A stretch of DNA of 64,000 nt from Asterella californica (Eukaryota; Streptophyta; Marchantiopsida; Marchantiales; Aytoniaceae). The notes under the pieces were generated by a model. It saw nothing but the letters and a program-made list of their open reading frames with translations, was not told the DNA's origin and did not search any database. A program made the position numbers and the translations under genes. Below are positions 54,701 to 63,947 of this stretch, piece by piece (the first letter of the stretch is position 1; every line of letters starts with the position of its first letter). The stretch is taken from assembly GCA_036924285.1 (NCBI GenBank), contig JAYKYS010000002.1:47197501-47261500 (forward strand), given 5' to 3'.

Positions 54701-55676
54701 CCTTGCTTTGTGAAGTTGAAGCTCCATCCGCCGTTCCACCATTACGATTCGAACAATTACGTTGGAAGTGTGATCCTCCGCACGTAAAACATCCTTGGCT
54801 CGTGTAGTTACTGGGTGATCCTTGCGGTGGTCCACCTCTGGACTGATAGTTTCCATAACCTCGTGAGCCCCCTCCAACATTTGGACTCCGGTGTTGCAAC
54901 AAATTCACCATATTGATCTTCAAATCTGCCAAAGAATCTGTCAAACTTTTCAACTCATCACGAAAGTCGGGAGTAACAGATCTAGATGGTACAGTGACTG
55001 TAACCGCACTAGTAGGAGCTATCGGAGTCAGATTCTGAAATCGAACAGTCGGAACACTCGCAGGTGTCAGAGTTGGCATGCTCGGCCCTTGCACATCTCC
55101 ACATGCTGCCCCAACAGTCATTGGTTGCAAGTCGTCTCCATCCAGACTCTCTTCCATCCTGGTTGCGATCTTCACTGCATCAGCCTTCGAAGTTGGTCTC
55201 TCATACCGCACTTGTGTTCGAATCTCCGGCCTCAATCCCCCAATAAAATTCTTTGTGAGCATTGCTCCAATGCCCACCATCGTTGGTTCTACTACATCTC
55301 CACTCTTTCGTAAAACCACCCGAAACTTCTGTTCTAATTTCTCCACCCTCTCGGCATAAGTCCTTACTTTCTCTTTCTCTCCTTGTTTGAGGTAAGTTAC
55401 CTCCACCATTAACTTCTCGTAACTTTCATCAGGAAGAAAAGTTTCAATTAAGGCCTCCGTCAATACTTCCCAAGTATCATCTGGAGTCCCCACTACTCTT
55501 CTCTTCTTCCTATCCTCATACCATGTCAATGCAGAACTCTCAAGAAATTCAGGTATCAACCCTACCCACTCGCTCTTCTTTCGATCTCCATTGCCAATGC
55601 ATGCTCTTTTGAAGTCTCTCACAAATCCTTCCACGTCTTCTCCATCCTTTCCGTAAAACACCGGAAGTTTCCCCAT
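51759..55676 (-). CDS. B2 Gag-Pol (gag, protease, RT, RNase H, start of integrase)
   Basis: Open for 1305 codons from the ATG at 55676 (MGKLPVFYGKD). Capsid-like part to about 200, Pro/Thr-rich linker, zinc knuckle near 295-307 (CFTCGGSHFQRNC, spacing C-x2-C-x3-H-x4-C). Lys/Arg-rich blocks follow, then the protease with DVLVDGGSAIN (Asp near 489). RT has FGLCNAPATFQRFMN and FIDDFCVYG (Asp pair near 881-882). RNase H starts YTDASNIAVGC (near 1028) and ends ANADLLSRA. The integrase zinc domain (HDGPVCGGHFAGK, then CKTCDVCQAF) lies near 1237-1285. It stops at TGA where the B1 relative has Trp. The rest of integrase is open in the same frame to 50853. No chromodomain. Truncated by one nonsense codon; otherwise intact, so likely recent. 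Confidence 0.9.
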   Translation of the reverse strand: MGKLPVFYGKDGEDVEGFVRDFKRACIGNGDRKKSEWVGLIPEFLESSALTWYEDRKKRRVVGTPDDTWEVLTEALIETFLPDESYEKLMVEVTYLKQGEKEKVRTYAERVEKLEQKFRVVLRKSGDVVEPTMVGIGAMLTKNFIGGLRPEIRTQVRYERPTSKADAVKIATRMEESLDGDDLQPMTVGAACGDVQGPSMPTLTPASVPTVRFQNLTPIAPTSAVTVTVPSRSVTPDFRDELKSLTDSLADLKINMVNLLQHRSPNVGGGSRGYGNYQSRGGPPQGSPSNYTSQGCFTCGGSHFQRNCSNRNGGTADGASTSQSKDKGVACIDILEPRDVREGFQSVELLAQERKRMRTHFDEGEPVVMEDSPSQNTRSSKSSSKTKERRKKLGNTDFTISMEQSKYNVVEDVGKQRANITVGQLIALNPSVRKELRSGLSSRRGRKKVNPSTVGVSALDASEGEVCNKASKVEARINGRDVSDVLVDGGSAINAISERLMRKLDLVPTRPSSITVGMANRQRVRPLGVLERVCVSVMGVQVNMTFQILKESSYEMLLGRPWLRAVHATDNWHKGYLRIGPNHHRIKVPLLGDQVGTSESDRPTSDYWESEVVDTTSDVGTNSSDSESENTSSEEEREERNVGVNVVDLFPSPEVQRDRDKEPLTPEEVERRIATLRYGSKVTKEEKSCFEEIFRKYIHVFAFSYKDLREVTLEQHRIELEKEVKPVRQKQRRVSPPIADLVKEEIEKLHTAGFIYEVEHSEWVSPIVIVKKKNGKLRVCVDYKKLNAVTKKDYYPLPFIDEILEEVAGNEWYSFGDGYSGYNQIKIAPEHQHLTTFTTPWGTFAFRVMPFGLCNAPATFQRFMNKVFEPFLGKFVRDFIDDFCVYGSKEKHFEHLVKVLECLDVANASLNPEKCIFGYEEGLLLGHIISKDGIAVDPEKVQKILELPFPSTLTKLRQFLGMVGYYRRFIFSFSHKAYALTVYLKKGVDYVLILGDEEALAAFEELKKALTSAPILVKPDWNKQFILYTDASNIAVGCTLSQYDVEGRDHPIAYASRQMVKAERNYSVTEREGLAVIYALRKFRHYLIGGKFTIVTDHKALKYIFNKPMVEGRLARWKLLLSEYDYEICDRPGKKHANADLLSRAYDGDGEEPVDDTFPDEDLMVLSNSIIPLEYQEIWDFVTEGVYPDGMRTREKKALVKRSQPYSVVEGVLFREGVDGVLRRAASKEESLRLMEEFHDGPVCGGHFAGKLTAHKILDAGYHWRGIFRDCLTYCKTCDVCQAFAIKSSVSTPLRSIPVLGPFEK

Positions 55677-55811
55677 TCTTCTCTTCTTTTCTTCTTCTTA
55701 CTCAAGGAACTGCTTGCGGATGTGAAGATCTCACTTCACCGCAATCCACAATTTTCCCGTTGAGCTCTCTCCTCTCCAAAGGTTGGAATAAGTTTGACCC
55801 TCATGGTCATC
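55677..55811 (-). other. Spacer between extra ORF and gag (B2)
   Basis: 135 bases with no frame shared with B1. The stretch just before the gag ATG is A/G-rich. No splice or promoter site is clear. Confidence 0.4.
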
Positions 55812-56226
55812 TTATCTCTCGTGTGACAGACTATCTCCATCCTCGCTAGAGGTCTTCACTCGTTCCGTTTCTACACTCAACCTTCTCTCGAGATCTTCGG
55901 CTACAGTTTCTAGCAAAGCAACCACTGCGCTACACTCGTGCTCAACTGGAATCCCGTCCACTCCACATCTAGGACAAAAGGTTGTAGGATCAATGACGTC
56001 TTGTCTAGGGGAAGAAGGACCTATGTGTAAGCTTAAGTCGACCAACCCTCTTCGCTCACGCAAAAGTCTATTCTTCGTAGGACACTTGCTCACTTTATGT
56101 CCTTCTTCTCCACACAAAAAGCACCTCGAGTTCTTCTCCTGGTTCTTACGACTACTCTCTGCTTCTTCCTCAAATTCTAGTCGAAATTCTCCTTTCGCCA
56201 GATCAGCGGTGTCCTGTTGTGGGACC
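55812..56226 (-). CDS. Extra zinc-finger ORF upstream of gag (element B2), 5'-truncated
   Basis: Minus-strand reading begins after a stop at about 56227 with LVPQQDTADLAKGEF and runs to 55812. It has C-x2-C-x4-H-x4-C (CFLCGEEGHKVSKC) and C-x2-C-x8-H-x-C (CPRCGVDGIPVEHEC), both with the B1 spacing, then an acidic Glu-rich tail. The first ATG in frame is at 56117 within the first knuckle, so the real start lies upstream and was cut off by the neighbouring element. The order, extra ORF then gag, is the same as in B1. The role is inferred as nucleic-acid binding. Conservation of both finger spacings across two diverged elements argues against a chance frame. Confidence 0.6.
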
Positions 56227-56234
56227 AGTTAGTA

Positions 56235-58241
56235 TGTAAATTCCCCGTATAAGTGCGTTTTGCACACAATTGTAGAAGTTGTGGTGTAATGGGATCTAAA
56301 ACATTGCTCTTATGAGCTTAGAATGCTCTATTATCTGCTGGGGGTCTCCATGGGGCAGAAAAGGACAAGGTTGAGTCCTTTAACTTCCCATTGGTCCACC
56401 CAAAAGTGAAGGTAACTTGTCCTCTACCTAAGTGTGCGCTCTGGAAGGATCGGGGCACTTTGACGAGGGATTTTGGAGATCAGAGGGCATGGGCGGAGAG
56501 CTCTTGACGGGAGGAGCAATCTGACCACAAATTTCACTCGATTTGGAGGTCCAGGGCATACGTTATGGCAATTTGAAGTTCATAGAGTGATGAGAGTACA
56601 TAGCTTTCTCTTCCGATTGCAAGATTAAGGAGTTTGAGTGATTGAGCCGTCAGATTGAGACCAGATTTCATGAGCTTGTAGTCTGCCAGTTGCTGAAGCT
56701 CTGACCACAAATTTCACCACCGGATGTTCTGCGGATTGAGCGCAATGGCGATTTGAAGACGACGGGTTGCAGAAAGCTCTCAATCTGGAGCAGCAACTTT
56801 GCAGATTTATGGAGGACGATCCGAACGGTCAAATCGGCTCAAATTTCCTGTGTAGTGAGTTTACCTTCTGAATTGTTAGCACAGGAAGTTGGAGTGGAAG
56901 TGGACGGTTCATTTAATCGAAGAAGCTTCTGTCCTGAATCTGAGATTGGAAGTGCGTGTTAGTTTCTGTGGATTTGTGTTAATTGTGGGAGAAGATCTAG
57001 CCGTCAGATCTTCCTGAAATTTGACCTGTAAGTAAGGATTCTAGTATCCTACCTACGTGGCAAGTTTGAGAGGAGACTTATCTGTAGATATGTAACTATC
57101 ATGTGTGAAAGTTCGCTGGTTTTTCTGCCGAGTTGTATCGGCAACGATATCTACTCTAGGTCTCGAGTTGTTAGCGGCAGCTGGCTGAAAAGTATCCAGT
57201 GCGACATTTGTATTGCTTTGGGAAGTATTCTAGGCGTAGATATGACTTTAGCGACCTACGTTGTATCCACGTCATGTGGTTGTTAGGTTCGCACTCAACG
57301 TGGCAAAGTGCGATCTTTGACCTGTAGAGTCGACTACCTGTCTAGCCTAGTCTCCGGTTTTTGGGACACGTTACGGTGCATGCATTTGAACCTTTCACCC
57401 AGAAGACCCACACGTGGATGAGTATGACGGCACCAAACATGCGATGTGCATGTGTGCCACCTCATCGGTCCGTGAGGCTTGGGTTGCTTGGTTAGGGAGC
57501 TTGCACCTATCCTTGTTTTGTGTTCGAAACTTTTAAGCAAAGGGGAGTGACCTGTGTGGGGGCATTCGACTTGGGGAAAATTCAGAGATTGTTCGTGGAG
57601 ATGTCGTGGTGATCCTATGAGATTGTATCGGTGTTCTATGAATCGAGATACCCTTGTAGTTGGAGTGCAACTGTTGTGAGAGATGGACGAAGGACTCTAC
57701 TTACCGCCTAGATTCCCTTTTCGAAACCCTTTCCAGATCAAACTGATGTACATGGAACGCGTTCATTTCCAACAGTTTCTGATAGGATCCTTCGGGCATA
57801 ACTTTACCGCGCAAGTCATGCTCTCGCCTGTCCCTGTGATCTTACCTGTTGTCACTTACGGCCAAGAATGGGATCTCACCGTCTTTATCCTCATCTAACG
57901 AAAGATGGATCTAAATCAGCTCCCTCCTGTAAACTTTAACACCCAGTGCGAGATAAGACACATCTGTCGACCCAAAGCCATGTACGAAGCCCTAGTAGTG
58001 AGAAACTTTGGAGAGGAATACTACCGAGAGATCATGTCATCACATATCCCGTTTGTCGTGCCCATGATCATCCAACGTTTTCGTGTAGTTATCTTGACCC
58101 TTTACTGAGAGAAAGAAAGTGCTTAGTTATCGAGGAAATTAGGAAGAAATCTACGAGATACTAGTCGCTCTGCTGTGCATCGATCGCTAACCACAGCCAG
58201 AAGGTACGCCCTTGCTCAAAGGAAAGGCTCTCGCTACGACA
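56235..58241 (+). mobile_element. Putative long LTR of a Tat-like element
   Basis: The sequence switches at about 56230 from the B2 upstream ORF to TGTAAATTCCCC. At 58241 it ends in CTACGACA, followed within four bases by a primer-site-like TTGGTGCTTCCACTGAGAG. That gives a 2.0-kb TG...CA candidate LTR. It contains the two short related ORFs described below. The last 205 bases (58037-58241) are repeated at 61356-61560 as part of the tandem duplication. If this is an insertion into B2, the rest of B2 lies beyond 64000. Start and end are inferred from one copy only. Confidence 0.5.
57683..58108 (+). other. Two short related open frames in tandem
   Basis: Two ORFs share one frame, 57683-57898 (71 codons) and 57905-58108 (67 codons), and are separated by a TAA and two codons. 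Their proteins align over about 62 residues: both have LPP near the start, F-G near position 30-31, an aromatic residue three positions on, then (V/I)-M, V/I-P, and a hydrophobic end. They look like an ancient duplicated module. I do not recognise the fold. They lie in the putative LTR just before the tandem unit, and the last 24 residues of the second recur at 61356-61427, where the duplication starts again. Confidence 0.4.
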
Positions 58242-58243
58242 TA

Positions 58244-58262
58244 TTTGGTGCTTCCACTGAGA
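58244..58262 (+). promoter_or_regulatory. Candidate primer-binding site
   Basis: TTGGTGCTTCCACTGAGAG follows the LTR end CTACGACA after a few bases and is about 50 bases before the gag ATG. Similar TTGGTGCTTTCATTGAGAG-type sites are typical of plant Tat-group elements. I do not assign the tRNA. A second copy, with CCATTGAGAG, is at 61563-61581. Confidence 0.45.
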
Positions 58263-58309
58263 GCAAGCTTTGAGGTGGTTGAGTGAGTTGTTGCCGAGGA
58301 GCGTCAAGT

Positions 58310-60628
58310 ATGAATCTTCTCGAAGCAATGGGGACGAGTGGAGGAGGAGCGGACGATCTGCTTCGAGCATTGACGATGTTGTTGAGACAACAACAAGGAG
58401 GCGATGTTGGGGAGCAGAAGTCTACAAGAGCTCTTCAAGCGGTGGTGAAGAAGTTGGGGAGGTTCGATGGAAGGAACATCACGAAGTATGTTCGGGAGTA
58501 TATTTGTGAGATGGAGGTAAATCGTGTGCCTGAGACAGAGATGATTTCTAGTTTCGAGTTGGCTGTGATACCTGAGATCCGTAGTCAAGTGACAAAGCTG
58601 AAGGATGCACGTACGAGTTCTTGGGAGGAGTATGAGGAGAGGTTGAAGAGTGAATTTTTTGATGATGATGCGGATAGAGTAACCAAGAGAACGTTCTTGG
58701 AGTGGATAGAGCAGCGTCCGGGGAATGAGATGACGTCAAATGAGTTGCTGCGTGAGTTTGAGAAACGGTTCTGTCAATTGTCTCCATCCGAGAGGACAAC
58801 GCTTGACTTAAGGAAGACAGAACTTTTTCTAAAAGCTGCTGATGAAAATCTAGAGGATAAGCTTTTCTTGATGCTAGCAGACAAGGGGGAAGAAGGAGGA
58901 GTGAGCACAGACTGGAGAAAGGTAGAGGAAGCTGTTACTATTCTCACGAAGCAGAAACGTGGAAGAGATAGAGCTGCAACCTTGAGGTCTGATGTCTCTT
59001 TGGCTCCATTGCCCAAGCCTGCCAATAGCAAGATTGAAGATTCTGCAATCGATGAGTTGGTCAAGGGTCTAAGAGAGTTAAGGATAGAGATGGCAGAGCT
59101 AAAGCATAGTCGAAGTCCTGGAGATACCAATGCATCTTCAACTAGCAGAAATTTTGTTAGAAGATGTATCTGGTGTGACAGTACTGAACACCAACGACGA
59201 GATTGTGAGGAGTTTTCCGAAGCTCTCAGAACCGGAGTCGTGAATTTTAGAGATGGAAAGATTCATCTCGCCCAAACTGGTGCGCCGTTGAATACCAACT
59301 TTGGTAAGGGAGGAATGAAGAGTTTGGTGAGAGGTCAGGTTGGTATAGCTACGGCGATACGCACAATAGAGCCAGAAACATTTGCGATTGAAGTAGATGT
59401 ACCGGTTGTAGCAGCTATTAAGAGCGATGTAGTTGAAGTTCCACGAGAAGTAATGTTGCGAGGTGCGGAGGCAATTCGCCGCATTACTGGATGGGATGAT
59501 CCTGTAGAGGCAGGGTGTGTCAAGGCTTACTTGGTACAAGAGAAGCATGTAAGCTGGCAAGATGCGATTGTGGAAGAAAAAAGGAGACGTGATGATGATG
59601 TTGCTGATCCGGAGGAGGCTACAAGGAGAGCTAGAGCCATGAAGAGGAGAGGGCAACAAGAGGCATCACCGTCTGATATCCCTTCGACGTCTCAAGGGGC
59701 ATCTACATCTGAACCTATGGTTGATGTTCCTATTTATGACACGGAGATGAGAGAGAAAGGCAAAGGAGCTTCTTCAAAGGGCAAAGGTAAAGCACCGACC
59801 TACAGACTACAATCTGATATCGAGACCAGCACCAACTTGAAGGAGATTCTTGAAGAGAGAATTTTGGATGCAAAGATAGAATTTTCCTTGCGAGAGGCCT
59901 TAGGGATAGCAAAACGTGACTTTCATGAGTTGATCATAGATGTGATCAAGAGAAAGAGGCAGATGACTGCAGATACAGTGATGGTGAAAGCATTGGATAC
60001 TGACATCACTGGGGAAGAAGATGAAGAGTTAGGTCGCGTATTTGCCCAAAAGCATGTACTACAGGCGTTGAAAAGAAGAGAGACAAGAGTTTCAGACTGT
60101 GCTGCAGAACATGGCGACGAGAAGCAGCATGAGAGTCACTATTCTCGAGCATATTGGGCTCGTGCAACTACAGAGACAAGGGTCCGACTAGGTAACTTGT
60201 CAGAGGCTATAGTGGCGTTGGTGGATCACGGTTCGGAGATTAATATCATGTCCAAAAACGTTTACGAAAAGGAGAAGTGGCCAATTGACACAGGACATGG
60301 ATGGGTTCTTCGTGCTGCTAACAACCAAAGAGGTGAACTTTTTGGTGCTTGTCCTGTTGTCAAGACTCGAATAGGAGATGTAGAGATAGAACAAAACTTT
60401 TTTGTTCAGAGTGTAGCTGCTTATCATGTGATCCTAGGTCAACCATATATTACTGCATCTAGGATGGAGACGAAAGTAATGGACGATGGGTCTCATTATG
60501 CTCGTATTAGAAGTCAAGATGGTACGAGGGCGGTACAGTTTCTTACTGTACGTACGGGTCATGAAAGGAACAGAGAGAAGCTGAGGGACAGTCCCTTAAG
60601 GACTGACAAAGAGTTTTCGGATTTTTAG
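58310..60628 (+). CDS. Gag-protease of Tat-like element, tandem copy 1
   Basis: An open 772-codon frame, starting at the ATG at 58310 (MNLLEAMGTSGGG). The frame is open upstream as far as a GTG at 58283, but that is not a eukaryotic start. The capsid-like part runs to about 220 (LGRFDGRNITKYVREYICEM, then FFDDDADRVTKRTF). A zinc knuckle at C286-C289-H294-C299 (CIWCDSTEHQRRDC) follows. A Glu/Arg- and Ser-rich linker leads to a retropepsin-like domain with VDHGSEINIMS at D639, where Thr or Ser of D-T/S-G is His. The domain ends with GQPYI and a C-terminal TGHERNREK segment. No RT is fused. It packages or processes element RNA by family analogy. Function beyond that is inferred. Confidence 0.82.
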   Translation: MNLLEAMGTSGGGADDLLRALTMLLRQQQGGDVGEQKSTRALQAVVKKLGRFDGRNITKYVREYICEMEVNRVPETEMISSFELAVIPEIRSQVTKLKDARTSSWEEYEERLKSEFFDDDADRVTKRTFLEWIEQRPGNEMTSNELLREFEKRFCQLSPSERTTLDLRKTELFLKAADENLEDKLFLMLADKGEEGGVSTDWRKVEEAVTILTKQKRGRDRAATLRSDVSLAPLPKPANSKIEDSAIDELVKGLRELRIEMAELKHSRSPGDTNASSTSRNFVRRCIWCDSTEHQRRDCEEFSEALRTGVVNFRDGKIHLAQTGAPLNTNFGKGGMKSLVRGQVGIATAIRTIEPETFAIEVDVPVVAAIKSDVVEVPREVMLRGAEAIRRITGWDDPVEAGCVKAYLVQEKHVSWQDAIVEEKRRRDDDVADPEEATRRARAMKRRGQQEASPSDIPSTSQGASTSEPMVDVPIYDTEMREKGKGASSKGKGKAPTYRLQSDIETSTNLKEILEERILDAKIEFSLREALGIAKRDFHELIIDVIKRKRQMTADTVMVKALDTDITGEEDEELGRVFAQKHVLQALKRRETRVSDCAAEHGDEKQHESHYSRAYWARATTETRVRLGNLSEAIVALVDHGSEINIMSKNVYEKEKWPIDTGHGWVLRAANNQRGELFGACPVVKTRIGDVEIEQNFFVQSVAAYHVILGQPYITASRMETKVMDDGSHYARIRSQDGTRAVQFLTVRTGHERNREKLRDSPLRTDKEFSDF

Positions 60629-61173
60629 TTAGCACTCATGTAGAGCGGGAATATGGGAGTGTTGATAGGAGAAAGAGCCTTCCGCTAGTGCCAGAAGATG
60701 AAGAAGAGATGTTTAAATGTGGATTTGCTCAGTTTTCTGAAACATGTGTAAATAGATTTCGGGTGGTAGAAGAGATGGATAGTGTACAAAGACGATGTGT
60801 GAAGAAGCAGGAAGATCTCTTCAGAACTCAAGGAGTTTTGTTAGATCAGGAGTTCATTAACGGGGTGTATGAAGAAGAGGGCTTTGAAGATACTCTTGAG
60901 GAGGTTTTGTCGTTTATAAGCACCGAGTCTTTGGTTAATGGATTAGTCGCGATCCGTTCACGTGAGTTACATGAGGAGATTACAAGATTCGTCGAGGATG
61001 GCTACAAGGTTCAGCTTCAGATGATAGGAGATCATGAGTTGGAGTTAGAAAGGAGTAGAGCCATGAAACACCAAGAAGCACAGAGGTCAGGAGATTCTTG
61101 GGAGCTTGTTTGTTCTATCGAGTGTGGATTCCTCATTTTGGTCACATGTCTGAACCGTTGTATGAGTTGCTGA
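60629..61173 (+). pseudogene. Protease-to-RT linker remnant, copy 1
   Basis: The open frame 60688-61173 encodes an acidic protein (MPEDEEEMFKCGF, then RSRELHEEITRF) with no RT motif. In intact relatives the RT would follow. Here the sequence jumps at about 61095-61110 to the post-RT segment of the next feature, so the RT palm with its catalytic Asp residues is missing. Confidence 0.55.
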
Positions 61174-61355
61174 GGAAGCGAAGGAGGTTCACTTGGGGTG
61201 AGAAGCAGAGGGTCGCTATGGTGCGACTAAAAGAAGCATTGAAATCACCACCAGTTCTACGACAGTTGAGCTATGATTGTGGTAGACCCATAGTCGTTAC
61301 TGTTGATACTAGTCCTATCGCTATAGGTTGGGCAATAGGGCAGGATGATGGTGAG
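61098..61355 (+). pseudogene. RT thumb/RNase H start remnant, copy 1
   Basis: The frame reads FYRVWIPHFGHMSEPLYELL, then RFTWGEKQRVAMVRLKEALK, then SPPVLRQLSYD and VVTVDTSPIAIGWAIGQDD. This is the connection domain and the start of RNase H, with its first catalytic Asp. The RT proper is missing upstream. At 61355 the RNase H is cut by the second tandem unit, and the frame runs into SSHIPFVVP, which belongs to that unit. Confidence 0.72.
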
Positions 61356-61628
61356 TCATCACATATCCCGTTTGTCGTGCCCATGATCATCCAACGTTTT
61401 CGTGTAGTTATCTTGACCCTTTACTGAGAGAAAGAAAGTGCTTAGTTATCGAGAAAGTTAGAGAGAAATCTACGGGATACTAGTCGCTCTGTTGTGTATC
61501 GATCGCTAACCACAGCCAGAAGGTACGCCCTTGCTCAAAGGAAAGGCTCTCGCTACGACATATTTGGTGCTTCCATTGAGAGCACGCTTTGAGGTGGTTG
61601 ATTGAGTTGTTGCCGAGGAGCGTCAAGT

Positions 61629-63947
61629 ATGAATCTTCCCGAAGCAATGGGGACGAGTGGAGGAGGAGCGGACGATCTGCTTCGAGCATTGACAATGTTG
61701 TTGAGACAACAACAAGGAGGCGATGTTGGAGAGCAGAAGTCTACAAGAGCTCTACAAGCGGTGGTGAAGAAGTTGGGGAGGTTCGATGGAAGGAACATCA
61801 CGAAGTATGTTCGGGAGTATATTTGTGAGATGGAGGTAAATCGTGTGCCTGAGACAGAGATGATTTCTAGTTTCGAGTTGGCTGTGATACCTGAGATCCG
61901 TAGTCAAGTGATAAAGCTGAAGGATGCACGTACGAGTTCTTGGGAGGAGTATGAGGAGAGGTTGAAGAGTGAATTTTTTGATGATGATGCGGATAGAGTA
62001 ACCAAGAGAACGTTCTTGGAGTGGATAGAGCAGCGTCCGGGGAATGAGATGACACCAAATGAGTTGCTACGTGAGTTTGAGAAACAGTTCTGTCAATTGT
62101 CTCCATCTGAGAGGACGACGCTTGACTTAAGGAAGACAGAACTTTTTCTAGAAGCTGCTGATGAAAATCTAGAGGACAAGCTTTTATTGATGCTAGCAGA
62201 CAAGGGAGAAGAAGGAGGAGTGAGCACGGACTGGAGAAAGGTAGAGGAAGCTGTTACTATTCTCACGAAGCAGAAACGTGGAAGAGGTAGAGCTGCAACC
62301 TTGAGGTCTGATGTCTCTTTAGCTCCATTGCCCAAGCCTGCCAATAGCAAGATTGAAGATTCTGCTATCGATGAGTTGGTTAAAGGTCTGAGAGAGTTAA
62401 GGATAGAGATGGCAGAGCTAAAGCATAGTCGGAGTCCTGGTGATACCAATGCATCATCAACTAGCAGAAATTTTGTTAGAAGATGTATCTGGTGTGACAG
62501 TACTGAACACCAACGACGAGATCGTGAGGAGTTTTCCGAAGCTCTCAGAACCGGAGTCGTGAATTTTAGAGATGGAAAGATTCATCTCGCCCAAACTGGT
62601 GCGCCGTTGAATACCAACTTTGGTAAGGGAGGAATGAAGAGTTTGGTGAGAGGTCAGGTTGGTATAGCTACGGCGATACGCACAATAGAGCCAGAAACAT
62701 TTGCGATTGAAGTAGATGTACCGGTTGTAGCAGCTATTAAGAGCGATGTAGTTGAAGTTCCACGAGAAGTAATGTTACGAGGTGCGGAGGCAATTCGTCG
62801 CATTACTGGATGGGATGATCTTGTAGAGGCAGGGTGTGTCAAGGCTTACTTGGTACAAGAGAAGCATGTAAGCTGGCAAGATGCGATTGTGGAAGAGAAA
62901 AGGAGACGTGATGATGATGTTGTTGATCCGGAGGAGGCTACAAGGAGAGCCAGAGCCACGAAGAGGGGAGGGCAACAAGAGGCATCACCTTCTGATATCC
63001 CTTCGACGTCTCAAGGGGCATCTACATCTGAACCTATGGTTGATGTTCCTATTTATGACACGGAGATGAGAGAGAAAGGCAAAGGAGCTTCTTCAAAGGG
63101 CAAAGGTAAAGCACCGACCTACAGACTACAGTCAGATATCGAGACCACCACCAACTTGAAGGAGATTCTTGAAGAGAGAATTTTGGATGCAAAGATAGAA
63201 TTTTCCTTGCGAGAAGCCTTGGGAATAGCCAAACGTGACTTTCATGAGTTGATCATAGATGTGATCAAGAGAAAGAGGCAGATGACTGCAGATACAGTGA
63301 TGGTGAAAGCATTGGATACTGACATCACTGGGGAAGAAGATGAAGAGTTAGGTCACGTATTTGCCCAAAAGCATGTACTACAGGCGTCGAAAGGAAGAGA
63401 GGCAAGAGTTTCAGACTGTGCTGCAGAATATGACGACGAGAAGCAGCATGAGAGTCACTATTCTCGAGCATATTGGGCTCGTGCAACCACAGAGACAAGG
63501 GTCCGACTGGGTAACTTGTCAGAGGCTATAGTGGCGTTGGTGGATCACGGTTCGGAGATTAATATCATGTCCAAAAATGTTTACGAGAAGGGGAAGTGGC
63601 CAATCGACACAGGACATGGATGGGTTCTTCGTGCTGCTAACAACCAAAGAGGTGAACTTTTTGGTGCTTGTCCACCTGTCAAGACTCGGATAGGAGATGT
63701 AGAGATAGAACAAAACTTTTTTGTTCAGAGTATAGCTGTGTATCCTGTGATCCTAAGTCAACCGTACATTACTGCGTCTAGGATGGAGACGAAAATAATG
63801 GACGATGGGTCTCATTATGCTCGTATCAGAAGTCAAGATGGTACGAGGACGGTACAGTTTCTTACTGTACGTACGGGTCATGAAAGGAACAGAGAGAAGC
63901 TGAGAGACAGTCCCTTAAGGACTGACAAAGAGTTTTCGGATTTTTAG
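61629..63947 (+). CDS. Gag-protease of Tat-like element, tandem copy 2
   Basis: Again open for 772 codons from the ATG at 61629. I count roughly 27 amino-acid differences from copy 1, with no stop or frameshift. The last cysteine of the zinc knuckle is changed to Arg (CIWCDSTEHQRRDR), so this copy should not hold zinc as its sister does. The protease motif VDHGSEINIMS is unchanged. Other substitutions are scattered, for example L-to-P near the N-terminus and G-to-S in the GQPYI block. The downstream linker and RNase H parts lie beyond the window. Confidence 0.82.
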   Translation: MNLPEAMGTSGGGADDLLRALTMLLRQQQGGDVGEQKSTRALQAVVKKLGRFDGRNITKYVREYICEMEVNRVPETEMISSFELAVIPEIRSQVIKLKDARTSSWEEYEERLKSEFFDDDADRVTKRTFLEWIEQRPGNEMTPNELLREFEKQFCQLSPSERTTLDLRKTELFLEAADENLEDKLLLMLADKGEEGGVSTDWRKVEEAVTILTKQKRGRGRAATLRSDVSLAPLPKPANSKIEDSAIDELVKGLRELRIEMAELKHSRSPGDTNASSTSRNFVRRCIWCDSTEHQRRDREEFSEALRTGVVNFRDGKIHLAQTGAPLNTNFGKGGMKSLVRGQVGIATAIRTIEPETFAIEVDVPVVAAIKSDVVEVPREVMLRGAEAIRRITGWDDLVEAGCVKAYLVQEKHVSWQDAIVEEKRRRDDDVVDPEEATRRARATKRGGQQEASPSDIPSTSQGASTSEPMVDVPIYDTEMREKGKGASSKGKGKAPTYRLQSDIETTTNLKEILEERILDAKIEFSLREALGIAKRDFHELIIDVIKRKRQMTADTVMVKALDTDITGEEDEELGHVFAQKHVLQASKGREARVSDCAAEYDDEKQHESHYSRAYWARATTETRVRLGNLSEAIVALVDHGSEINIMSKNVYEKGKWPIDTGHGWVLRAANNQRGELFGACPPVKTRIGDVEIEQNFFVQSIAVYPVILSQPYITASRMETKIMDDGSHYARIRSQDGTRTVQFLTVRTGHERNREKLRDSPLRTDKEFSDF

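Larger units (their letters stand above)
58037..61355 (+). repeat. 3319-bp tandem unit, copy 1
   Basis: The unit carries 58037-58241 of the putative LTR, primer-site-like DNA, gag-protease, a partial downstream frame and the start of RNase H. The next copy starts at 61356 with the same TCATCACATATCCCG. Offsets of 3319 hold for ORF starts and ends (58310/61629, 60628/63947). Confidence 0.92.

Noticed and set aside
58283..58309. Upstream extension of the gag-protease frame to GTG at 58283 (TTG at 61602 in copy 2)
   Set aside because: Non-ATG starts are not expected here. The first in-frame ATG codons are 58310 and 61629, and the start codon differs between the copies.
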